Source: JADJLQ01 sp964396995 (GTDB lineage: Bacteria > Bacteroidota > Bacteroidia > Chitinophagales > Saprospiraceae). Taken from it: DNA of 6,956 nucleotides. Below, piece after piece: positions 1 through 6,440 of this stretch (positions within the stretch are counted from its first letter, which is position 1; the number at the start of each line of letters is the position of its first letter). The stretch lies in contig CAYNIG010000267.1 in the NCBI GenBank assembly GCA_964396995.1, positions 1-6,956 of the forward strand, in the 5' to 3' direction. The position numbers were made by a program, and so were the translations under genes. Below the pieces are notes generated by a model that did no database searches, was not told the DNA's origin, and was given only the letters and a program-made list of their open reading frames with translations.

Positions 1-2
1 CC

Positions 3-122
3 TCTGTTGGCATAGAAAAGGGCAAAATGTATAGACAAGATGACCTGCCCGAACAATGCGGAAAACTGAATTTTAGCAGAGCAGACCCTACAATAAAAAA
101 CGATGCAAAACTAAGAGGGTAA
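3..122 (+). CDS. C-terminal end of an unrecognised protein (partial)
   Basis: Reading from base 3, the frame stays open for 39 codons to a TAA at 120-122, so this is probably the end of a gene that begins left of the window. The residues are mixed and mostly polar (for example YRQDDLPEQCGKLNF, then a tail ending NDAKLRG), which looks like soluble protein rather than translated spacer. The other two plus-strand frames hit a stop within about 35 bases. I do not recognise a family and no motif supports a function. A minus-strand frame is also open over the same bases, so the coding call rests on composition only. The gap of 168 bases to the next gene suggests that it is not in the same transcription unit. 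Confidence 0.4.
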   Translation, partial: SVGIEKGKMYRQDDLPEQCGKLNFSRADPTIKNDAKLRG

Positions 123-290
123 AACAGGCTGAAATGCAATAGAATCAAATTACAGAAAGCCAGCCATTCTAATTTTAAATTTTAGATGCAGGTTCGTTTA
201 AAGTGGTAAGGGACTTAAAATCACTGAAAAAATTCCTTTTGAAATATTCCGTGTAAAAAACAGTAAAATTGCAGTACTTTAAACACCCAA
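123..290. other. Intergenic region upstream of the four-gene cluster
   Basis: These 168 AT-rich bases hold no ORF of note, no tRNA-like structure and no strong terminator hairpin. The only inverted repeat seen is a five-base pair of arms, TCTAA at 168-172 and TTAGA at 182-186, around an all-AT loop, which is weak. The region most likely carries the promoter of the downstream cluster. Confidence 0.6.
238..271 (+). promoter_or_regulatory. Candidate Bacteroidota-type promoter (-33/-7)
   Basis: TTTG at 238-241 is followed after 22 bases by TAAAATTG at 264-271. The known Bacteroidota consensus is TTTG, about 19-21 bases, then TAnnTTTG. The upstream box is exact, the downstream box has one mismatch, and the spacing is slightly long. 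Transcription would begin roughly 10-15 bases before the GTG at 291, giving a very short leader. Such boxes occur by chance in AT-rich DNA, so this is only a candidate. Confidence 0.3.
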
Positions 291-953
291 GTGCAACGAT
301 TACCATTCAAAGAAATAGTAAAGAAATATTCAGTTCTGATCTGCGTCCTCGTTTCAGTGTTTTTAATACTGGTTGCAGCCTTAATCTATCCGGGTGGCTC
401 CTTGGCCGACAAAAATTCGATAGGATTTGACTGGACAAAAAATTTTATAAGCAATTTATTTGCATCTAAAACCATAAATGGTTTGGATAATCCATCCAGA
501 ATTTGGGCCATTACCGGTATGGCATTTCACTCAGTTGGATATGGGTTATTTTTTATCCATATGTCAAAAAAAATTCCTTCAGGACACGCCGTGACGGTCC
601 TAAAAACCATAGGATTAGCTAATATCATTTTTAACTTTCTCATCACCACCTCTGTGCACGATATCATGGTGACCATATCCAGTACCTTATCGATGTTGGG
701 ATTGTTTTATATTACTGTGTTTATTCTGAAGACAAAGCTTCACTTGGTAAAACTCGGTTGTATTATTTGTCTCCTGACTTTTTATTATACCTTATTCTTA
801 TATGGCTCAGGGAATTGGGGCAGGTTGGCAATTATGCAGAAAATATCGTTCATGGCTTCGATGTTTTTAATTTTAGGATTGGAATATTTTATTAAAAAGG
901 AACATTTTAATCAAATAAAAAAAGAAGAAATTAAAATAACCAACGACAAATGA
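291..953 (+). CDS. DUF998-like six-helix integral membrane protein
   Basis: The 220-residue protein shows about six hydrophobic helices, near residues 14-34, 71-90, 101-120, 125-146, 152-172 and 180-201, and a lysine-rich tail that is probably cytoplasmic. The loop after helix 1 contains YPGGS and then DWTKNFISNL, which resembles the 'YPGG...NFISDLG' pattern of DUF998-type membrane proteins, a family without an established biochemical role. The assignment comes from pattern memory and topology. The GTG at 291 is the only sensible start: an in-frame TAA lies at 264-266 and the next in-frame GTG, at 357, falls inside helix 1. No Shine-Dalgarno sequence is present, as is usual in this phylum. 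It is the first gene of a close-packed plus-strand cluster, and its TGA overlaps the ATG of a 14-codon mini-ORF leading to the next gene. Confidence 0.75.
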   Translation: MQRLPFKEIVKKYSVLICVLVSVFLILVAALIYPGGSLADKNSIGFDWTKNFISNLFASKTINGLDNPSRIWAITGMAFHSVGYGLFFIHMSKKIPSGHAVTVLKTIGLANIIFNFLITTSVHDIMVTISSTLSMLGLFYITVFILKTKLHLVKLGCIICLLTFYYTLFLYGSGNWGRLAIMQKISFMASMFLILGLEYFIKKEHFNQIKKEEIKITNDK

Positions 954-994
954 AAAAAAATATTCTTATAATCGTTTCTAAATTATGTATATGA
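950..994 (+). CDS. 14-codon mini-ORF bridging two genes (possible coupling ORF)
   Basis: An ATG at 950-952 overlaps the TGA of the upstream membrane-protein gene (ATGA at 950-953). It opens a short frame, MKKNILIIVSKLCI, whose TGA at 992-994 overlaps the ATG at 991 of the DUF3365 gene (ATGA at 991-994). The arrangement fits stop-restart coupling that passes ribosomes from gene 1 to gene 2. It could also be chance or the remnant of a lost N-terminus. A simple indel in the A8 run at 953-960 does not rescue a longer frame, because both alternative frames soon reach stops. The peptide itself need not have a function. Confidence 0.3.
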   Translation: MKKNILIIVSKLCI

Positions 995-1596
995 AACTGT
1001 GTTCCCCGCCCATTTCAACCCTTCTACTTTTTATAGTATTATCTTTTTATAATTGCAAAGAGTTTAAAACCGGGCAAGCGGTGCCATCAGAAATGGTATA
1101 TCCGGACTCAGTATATATTAAGATGGGAAAAACGATTGCACAAGAAGCACAATCGATATTAGCAAAAAACCTGATGAATGCCATAAGTAAAGGAGGAACG
1201 GAATACGCAGTGGAATTCTGCAATACCCGCGCCATACTACTCACAGACAGTATGGCTCACTTGCTGAATACAGGAATTAAAAGGGTGTCTGACAGACCCA
1301 GAAATCAATCCAATCAGGCACAGGAATATGAGCAGGACTACATAAACTTGCTAAGAGATAAAATGAAAATAGGTGAAAAACCAGAACCAATGATTAAAGA
1401 AATCGATGGGAAAAAAATGGGTTTGTACCCGATAATTACCAATCCTCTGTGCCTGCAATGCCATGGCAACACAGAGACCAATATAAACAGTACCACCCTT
1501 GAGAAAATAAAAAAACTATACCCGGCAGATAAAGCTACCGGATATGGCGATAATGAATTAAGAGGCCTTTGGGTAATTGAAATGAAAAAAAAATAA
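985..1596 (+). CDS. Tll0287-like (DUF3365) haem-binding lipoprotein
   Basis: This 203-residue protein matches the DUF3365/Tll0287-like family, periplasmic haem-binding domains found alone or as sensor modules. Family hallmarks appear in order: EFCNTRA with C79; KRVSDRPRNQSN near 99-110; GLYPIITNPLCLQCHG near 147-161, which holds the c-type haem motif CxxCH (C156, C159, H160); and the ending YPADKATGYGDNELRGLW near 179-196. The N-terminus has a hydrophobic stretch at about 9-22 followed by FYNC, so C24 may be lipidated. The lipobox is not ideal, but Bacteroidota tolerate loose ones. Either ATG 985 or ATG 991 could be the start; the latter gives MKLCSPP and overlaps the mini-ORF stop. An in-frame TAA at 979-981 rules out longer forms. 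No kinase or cyclase domain is attached, so it is a stand-alone haem protein, perhaps a redox or small-ligand sensor or an electron carrier. The family call is firm and the role is not. Confidence 0.88.
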   Translation: MYMKLCSPPISTLLLFIVLSFYNCKEFKTGQAVPSEMVYPDSVYIKMGKTIAQEAQSILAKNLMNAISKGGTEYAVEFCNTRAILLTDSMAHLLNTGIKRVSDRPRNQSNQAQEYEQDYINLLRDKMKIGEKPEPMIKEIDGKKMGLYPIITNPLCLQCHGNTETNINSTTLEKIKKLYPADKATGYGDNELRGLWVIEMKKK

Positions 1597-1597
1597 T

Positions 1598-2248
1598 TTG
1601 GGATTGACCAATAGTAATCTGCAATATAAAACTCAAACCCCTTATAATTATGCGTTTTCTTTTTTTACCTGCCTTACCTTACTGGTATTTTCGGCTTCCG
1701 GTATATCGGGTCAGCATATAGATATACGTACACTTGAAAAAATTAATCTCAATAGAAAAACAAGCCTGGATATTTTCTTTAAAACCATTTCCAATACAAC
1801 AGGTTTGATTTCATACGGCGCACCAACCGGATTGTTAGCTGCCGGGTATTTTATAGACCATGATTATACCAGGCGAAAAGGATGGTACCTGGTAGAGACG
1901 GCATTGGTCAATGCGGCCATTACTACAACTTTAAAATATTCAATTAATCGAACAAGGCCATTTATTTCCTATCCTTATATAATACGACTGGATAAAGGGA
2001 ACAGCCCCTCCTTTCCATCAGGGCATACATCCGATGCTTTTGCTCTGGCTGCTTCATTGAGTATTTCATACCCCAGGTGGTATACTGCTGCTGCATCATT
2101 TATCTGGGCCGGTACCGTTGGTTATTCGCGGTTGCACCTGGGAGTACATTATCCGTCAGATGTGATTGGAGGTGCAGTAGTTGGGGCTGGTTCTGCATGG
2201 CTGTGCCACTTTTTAAATAGAAAACTATTTACGAGAAAGAAGAATTAA
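1598..2248 (+). CDS. PAP2-family phosphatase, exported or membrane-attached
   Basis: The 216-residue form carries the full PAP2 acid-phosphatase signature: KYSINRTRP (K113, R120, P121; KX6RP), FPSGH at 139-143 with the catalytic acid H143, and SRLHLGVHYPSD at 177-188 with R178, nucleophile H184 and D188. Family members dephosphorylate lipid phosphates such as phosphatidic acid or undecaprenyl pyrophosphate, or act as non-specific acid phosphatases; the substrate cannot be read here. Hydrophobic stretches near 74-85, 100-112, 145-157 and 162-175 fit a PAP2 helical core. Only TTG codons (1598, 1604) can start this frame, since an in-frame TGA lies at 1583-1585. The first 17 residues are nondescript and precede a signal-like stretch at about 18-38. 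An ATG at 1650 lies one base out of frame before a T7 tract and may be the real start. The gene begins one base after the DUF3365 stop. Confidence 0.92.
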   Translation: MGLTNSNLQYKTQTPYNYAFSFFTCLTLLVFSASGISGQHIDIRTLEKINLNRKTSLDIFFKTISNTTGLISYGAPTGLLAAGYFIDHDYTRRKGWYLVETALVNAAITTTLKYSINRTRPFISYPYIIRLDKGNSPSFPSGHTSDAFALAASLSISYPRWYTAAASFIWAGTVGYSRLHLGVHYPSDVIGGAVVGAGSAWLCHFLNRKLFTRKKN

Positions 2249-2261
2249 TTTTATAATTCAA

Positions 2262-4817
2262 ATGCACCGAATTTTTCCCGCCCTGTACCTATTAAGCATT
2301 TTGTTTTATTTCAAAGCAAACAGCCAGGTAACCGATGCATTTAGTGATAGCATCTGGTATAAAAGAAACAGCTGGTCAGGGCAAATAGGCGATTTTAAAA
2401 TAAATGAGGAAAACCAACTCCAGAGTATTGGATCAGCAAACGGAAGATCAGTTATTTACACTTCTTATAATACCAGCACTAACCAGGAATGGCAGCTTTG
2501 GTGCAAATTGAATTTTGCTCCATCGGATGCCAATAAACTCAGAATCTATCTCTATGCTGAAGACACCAGTTTTAAAAATGCATATTACCTGGAACTGGGC
2601 GAAAACGGCAACCAGGACGCCATCCAATTTAAAAAATCAACAGAAGGTAAAACAACTTTAATAGCAGAAGGTAATATCGGGGCAGTTTCTAAAGATCCCA
2701 CAGTGGTACGATTCTCGATTTCCAGGTCAGAACAGGGCAATTGGACTATCAACACTGATTATAATGGTGGAATATCCTTTTCGGAAGAATTTATAACATC
2801 TGACAATAGTATACCCATCAAACCCAAAGCACTTTTTTCAATAGAATGTATTTACACTGCCACAAGAAAAGATAAATTTTTATTTGATGATTTATCAATA
2901 GATGAATACGTACCCAAAGAAACCCCGCCGAGGATAATCAACATAAAATCGGACTCCAACCTGGTAAATATTATTTTCGATAAAGCCATAGATCCGGTCA
3001 CAGCAAATGATGAAGAAAACTATTTACTATCCGGATCACTCGGTCAGCCATGGAAAGCAAGGTTGATATCGGATTCCATAGTAGTATTAAACCTTACCAA
3101 AAAAATAATAGCAGGTACATATGAAGTGGTATGTAAGAAAATAGCTGACCTCAGGGGCAATGCTGCGTTTAATCTGAAGGGTTCATGGACACATACTGTA
3201 AATCAAAATATAAATCAATATGAGATTTTAATTACAGAGATTATGGCAGATCCCAGTCCTGCGGTTGGATTGCCCGCATTTGAATACATCGAATTGCTAA
3301 ACAACGGCAACCGCAATATTGATCTTGCCGGCATTAAACTTTTTTTTGAAAAAAACGAATACTCACTGGATACCGCAAATCTACAGCTCAAACCAGGAGA
3401 AAATATAGTTATATGCGAACCTGCAGCCACAGAGTCATTAAAACAATATGGAAAAACCTATGGACTGAAAAGAATGCCGGCTATCCGAAATACCAATGGA
3501 ACTATTACTATTAAAGAGCAAGATAAAGTCATACATTCAGTCACGTACGACGACGATTGGTATAGGGACACGAAGAAAAAAGAAGGGGGTTGGTCACTGG
3601 AAATGATTAATCCCAATAATCTATGCGACGATAAAAAAAATTGGATAGCCTCTGCCGATACCAGAGGAGGCAGCCCCGGAGGTCAGAATTCCGCCTGGAA
3701 CCCAAATTATATTATTCCTTTGGCTATAGATTCTTTTACCATTCAATCTGATGATAAATCAATTGATTTGTATGTAAATAAAAAGCTGGGCGGCCTTACC
3801 GGACAGGAAATAAATTTTAATCCCCCTATTAAAATAAATAACCTGATCTATACGGACAGTACGAATAAAATAAATGTTCAATTATCCGATAAGCTTTCTT
3901 CAGGCATTCTCTATACAATAGCTGCTGATTTTAAAGATTGTACAGGCCGATCGGTAAATCCTGTGCAGCTAGAATTATCTAAAATAGAGCCAATAGAAAA
4001 AAATGATTTGGTGATCAGTGAGATACTTTTTAATCCACCAGGTGGTGGCACAGATTATATCGAAATATATAACTCATCTGCTAAGACCTTTACCACTCAA
4101 AAACTCAGGATCAGCAATGAACTAAATCAACGATCGGTAACCGTTGCAAATCATACCTATATTTTACCGGGAACGTATTATGTGATCAGCAGCGATAGCG
4201 AATGGATAAAAAAATCGTATCACAAAGTAGACAGCAATCATTTGATACAGCATAGTTTACCCTCGCTTCCCGATGATGAAGGAAATGTCTCTTTATGGTC
4301 TCCGGAAGGGGTCCTTATCGATTCATTTTACTATAATGAAAACCAGCATTTTCATTTACTGAATACTCCGGAAGGGGTTGCCCTGGAGAGAATAGAAATT
4401 AATAATACATCCAATAGATCCAATTGGCATTCTGCTGCTGCAACAGAAAGATATGGAACACCCACCAGGAAAAATTCAGTAACTGCACCGAAATCTGTAA
4501 CCGGAGAGGCCGTATTTTCATTACAGAATAAAACATTCAGTCCCAATGGAGACGGCTCGGAGGATGATCTTATCATTAATTATACTTTACCGGATAATGG
4601 TTACCAGGCTCAGATCACCATATTTGATGATACCGGAAGAAGGATAAAGAGGTTATATAATAATGTACTGCTTTCCCGATCAGGTGAATTAAGCTGGGAT
4701 GGCAAAAACGAAAATGATCAGGTGGCGCTGAATGGCATATATATAGTGTTTATCGAGGCGCTGAATCTAAATGGAAAACGAATACAAAGAAAATTGGCCG
4801 TGGTACTGTATAGGTGA
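2262..4817 (+). CDS. Large secreted multidomain protein with two lamin-tail domains and a FlgD/CHU_C-like C-terminus
   Basis: The 851-residue protein starts with a clear signal peptide (MHRIFPALYLLSILFYFKANSQ, cleavage near residue 21). Residues about 22-215 are a beta-rich region resembling a LamG or concanavalin-like jelly roll and ending in FLFDDLSID. Residues about 220-315 look like an SbsA-type Ig domain. About 320-475 is a lamin-tail domain (ILITEIMADPSP, then FEYIELLNNG, ending GGSPGGQNS). About 480-575 is a second Ig-like segment with FKDCTGRSVNP. About 579-740 is a second lamin-tail domain (LVISEILFNPP, then DYIEIYNSS). From 759 to the end runs FSPNGDGSEDD, ITIFDDTGR, WDGKNENDQV and GIYIVFIEA, a FlgD or CHU_C-like module of the sort that ends many type IX secretion cargo proteins. 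No catalytic motif is seen, so a structural, adhesive or surface role is inferred. The ATG at 2262 lies 13 bases after the PAP2 stop, which suggests shared transcription. Confidence 0.88.
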   Translation: MHRIFPALYLLSILFYFKANSQVTDAFSDSIWYKRNSWSGQIGDFKINEENQLQSIGSANGRSVIYTSYNTSTNQEWQLWCKLNFAPSDANKLRIYLYAEDTSFKNAYYLELGENGNQDAIQFKKSTEGKTTLIAEGNIGAVSKDPTVVRFSISRSEQGNWTINTDYNGGISFSEEFITSDNSIPIKPKALFSIECIYTATRKDKFLFDDLSIDEYVPKETPPRIINIKSDSNLVNIIFDKAIDPVTANDEENYLLSGSLGQPWKARLISDSIVVLNLTKKIIAGTYEVVCKKIADLRGNAAFNLKGSWTHTVNQNINQYEILITEIMADPSPAVGLPAFEYIELLNNGNRNIDLAGIKLFFEKNEYSLDTANLQLKPGENIVICEPAATESLKQYGKTYGLKRMPAIRNTNGTITIKEQDKVIHSVTYDDDWYRDTKKKEGGWSLEMINPNNLCDDKKNWIASADTRGGSPGGQNSAWNPNYIIPLAIDSFTIQSDDKSIDLYVNKKLGGLTGQEINFNPPIKINNLIYTDSTNKINVQLSDKLSSGILYTIAADFKDCTGRSVNPVQLELSKIEPIEKNDLVISEILFNPPGGGTDYIEIYNSSAKTFTTQKLRISNELNQRSVTVANHTYILPGTYYVISSDSEWIKKSYHKVDSNHLIQHSLPSLPDDEGNVSLWSPEGVLIDSFYYNENQHFHLLNTPEGVALERIEINNTSNRSNWHSAAATERYGTPTRKNSVTAPKSVTGEAVFSLQNKTFSPNGDGSEDDLIINYTLPDNGYQAQITIFDDTGRRIKRLYNNVLLSRSGELSWDGKNENDQVALNGIYIVFIEALNLNGKRIQRKLAVVLYR

Positions 4818-4852
4818 GTAAGACAAAATCCAAAATCTAAAGCATCTATTCG
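4818..4852. other. Short convergent intergenic gap
   Basis: Only 35 bases separate the stop of the plus-strand cluster from the stop of the minus-strand amidohydrolase. The gap is AT-rich and contains a seven-base direct repeat, CAAAATC at 4824-4830 and again at 4831-4837. I see no stem-loop followed by a T run on either strand, so termination here is either weak, Rho-dependent or placed inside the opposing genes. Confidence 0.6.
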
Positions 4853-6331
4853 TCACTTTCTATATTTTCCCAAAACCGGTCTGCCCGGAAACACATTTTT
4901 TACGGTTTCACCATTTTTAACTACAAATTCTCCATTGATTAAAACATGTTTGATGCCCGCTGAAAATTGCAAACCTTTAAAATCGGCTTTGTCTATTATG
5001 GTATTGGGATTGAATATGGTGATATCGGCATCGCAGCCTACCTGTATTCTGCCTTTGAGCCGCATAGATGGTGCAATACTTTCTAGTCGATTAGCCGGCA
5101 TGATGGTCATCTTTCGCAGACCTTCCATGAGGCTGATTACTTTTTCTTCCCGTACGTATTTTCCCAGTACCCTCGCAAATGTACCAGCTGTACGGGGATG
5201 TGCTTTGGGTGCATAAGGCATACCATCGGAACCAATAGAAGTATTGGGATGTTGAATACCCACATTTATCCATTCGGGTTTCATCATATGGATGATTACT
5301 ATACCACCTTGTTTGCGGTATTTTTCAAATGTTTCCTGAGTAAGCCGTTCGCCGGTAGATTCCCATTGAAGATCACCATAGCTGATGCTCAATTTTTCCT
5401 GCCAGCCTTCATCAAATATAGCTGACTCCAGCGAGGTGGAAGCTGCAGTATATGGATATACTTCGGTAGTGACATCCAATCCTCTGGCCTGAGCGGAAGC
5501 AACCATATCCAAGGTCACTTGTATTTCAGATAAAGACAAACTATTAGCATGTACGATATGCAGTGATGCACCGCTGGCTGTGGCATTGGAAATAGCTTCT
5601 TGTATACCGGGCATACCAAATCCCCGGGTATGGGAGAATACAGGTACTTTTTTATTTGCTGCATATTGATATACTTTGAAGATCTCACCGTGTTTGGCTC
5701 CCGGATAATAACCAACCGGTACACCAATGCCGAGTGCACCGGCAGCCAATTCATCCTCAAAATAAGAAGCCATGTTTTTTATTTCATCCTCTGTCATGGC
5801 CTGGTAATTCGCGGATCCAAGGTTAATTTCTATTTTGGCCAGCCGGGAACTTTGAATGCCTTCTTCCGCTATTGCTTTTTTTGCTTCCTTAAAATGATGC
5901 ATATATCTTTCCATGGCCAATGCCCTGATCACAGCATGAGGTACGGTAGCTCCATAGTTTACTATAGTTTTACCTCGCTTAGCTTCTATCCAATCCCGTA
6001 AAAAGGGAACACCACTTTCTAATTCAAGCGCGGTGGTCACTCCATCCCGGCATTGATATTCATGAGCTTCATTGGTCATGCCGTGTACATGCAGGTCTAT
6101 AAAACCCGGAGCAATTACAAGTCCATTCACTTCATATATTTGTTTTCCTGTAAGTTCTTTATCCGTAATTTCCATTATTCGATCACCACGGATACCAATA
6201 TTCCTGATTGCATCAAGCCCAGTCTCCGGATCCATTACACGCCCACCTTTGAGTACTATGTCATAGGATTGGCTGAGCAACACTCCATTCAATGCCATGA
6301 TGAACAAACAGGATATAAGTGGTCTTTTCAT
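4853..6331 (-). CDS. Exported N-acyl-D-amino-acid deacylase-family amidohydrolase
   Basis: The product is a 492-residue amidohydrolase-superfamily enzyme of the D-aminoacylase branch, expected to remove acyl groups from N-acyl-D-amino acids in the periplasm. Visible landmarks are the opening YDIVLKGGRVMDPETG; GFIDLHVHG with metal ligands H81 and H83; GVTTALELESG at 97-107; VFSHTRG with H233; LHIVHAN with H258 and H261; IGSDGMPYAPKAHPRTAGTF at 366-385 with the catalytic D369 and H378; and the closing GRIQVGCDADITIFNP of the beta-sandwich. Length fits the family (about 480-500). I chose ATG 6331 because it starts a clean signal peptide (MKRPLISCLFIMALNGVLLS). The longer in-frame ORF to 6433 adds 34 residues from AT-rich spacer ahead of this signal. 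The family's usual Cys metal ligand after GVTT seems replaced by Glu (E103 or E105). Substrate is not determined; an N-acyl-D-glutamate-type enzyme or another acyl-amino-acid hydrolase are alternatives. Confidence 0.88.
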   Translation of the reverse strand: MKRPLISCLFIMALNGVLLSQSYDIVLKGGRVMDPETGLDAIRNIGIRGDRIMEITDKELTGKQIYEVNGLVIAPGFIDLHVHGMTNEAHEYQCRDGVTTALELESGVPFLRDWIEAKRGKTIVNYGATVPHAVIRALAMERYMHHFKEAKKAIAEEGIQSSRLAKIEINLGSANYQAMTEDEIKNMASYFEDELAAGALGIGVPVGYYPGAKHGEIFKVYQYAANKKVPVFSHTRGFGMPGIQEAISNATASGASLHIVHANSLSLSEIQVTLDMVASAQARGLDVTTEVYPYTAASTSLESAIFDEGWQEKLSISYGDLQWESTGERLTQETFEKYRKQGGIVIIHMMKPEWINVGIQHPNTSIGSDGMPYAPKAHPRTAGTFARVLGKYVREEKVISLMEGLRKMTIMPANRLESIAPSMRLKGRIQVGCDADITIFNPNTIIDKADFKGLQFSAGIKHVLINGEFVVKNGETVKNVFPGRPVLGKYRK

Positions 6332-6440
6332 TTTATTAAATTGATGTAGAAATATAAATAAAAGTTTGCACCGCACTGCGGAGAATATTTTGATGTGGAA
6401 ATAATAAGGAATAAAATAATACAATTTAAACAAGGTTTTA
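6332..6440 (-). other. Intergenic region between flavoprotein and amidohydrolase genes
   Basis: These 109 bases are strongly AT-rich apart from one GC-rich palindrome at 6371-6381. On the minus strand TATATTTC (6356-6349) is one mismatch from the Bacteroidota -7 box TAnnTTTG and lies 17 bases before the ATG, but no TTTG box is found at the expected distance upstream. The upstream part remains open in the amidohydrolase frame, but this is best read as untranslated leader. Confidence 0.45.
6371..6381. repeat. GC-rich 11-base perfect palindrome, possible operator or hairpin
   Basis: CCGCACTGCGG is a perfect inverted repeat (CCGCA, one central base, TGCGG) about 40 bases upstream of the amidohydrolase ATG and 60 bases after the flavoprotein stop. 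It stands out in otherwise AT-rich spacer. As RNA it could form a four-pair stem with a three-base loop, followed on the minus strand by a T-rich stretch seven bases later, which makes a poor terminator. A regulator-binding site is the alternative. The symmetry is certain and the function is a guess. Confidence 0.35.

Noticed and set aside
168..186. Short inverted repeat TCTAA / TTAGA
   Set aside because: Five AT-rich base pairs around a nine-base loop with no T run; too weak to call a terminator or operator.
953..960. A8 run as a frameshift joining the mini-ORF to the DUF3365 gene
   Set aside because: Adding or removing one A leads to a stop within about ten codons in both alternative frames, so a simple indel does not restore a longer protein.
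1047..1244. Minus-strand ORF of 65 codons
   Set aside because: It lies wholly inside the DUF3365 gene, whose frame has clear family motifs over this span; it is a shadow.
3215..3430. Minus-strand ORF of 71 codons
   Set aside because: Antisense to the first lamin-tail domain, with no recognisable content.
4301..4378. 13-base direct repeat CTCCGGAAGGGGT at 4301-4313 and 4366-4378
   Set aside because: Both copies are in frame and encode SPEGV and TPEGV in the lamin-tail domain; best explained by coding similarity or chance.
4352..4576. Minus-strand ORF of 74 codons
   Set aside because: Antisense to the end of the second lamin-tail domain, whose coding frame is well supported.
4824..4837. Tandem CAAAATC repeat in the convergent gap
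   Set aside because: Two seven-base copies in AT-rich DNA are expected by chance and have no hairpin or known site.
4935..6349. Several plus-strand ORFs (4935-5216, 5198-5425, 5600-6001, 6053-6349, 6072-6266) and minus-strand ones at 5091-5273 and 5515-5760
   Set aside because: All overlap the amidohydrolase in other frames, which has conserved motifs along its full length.
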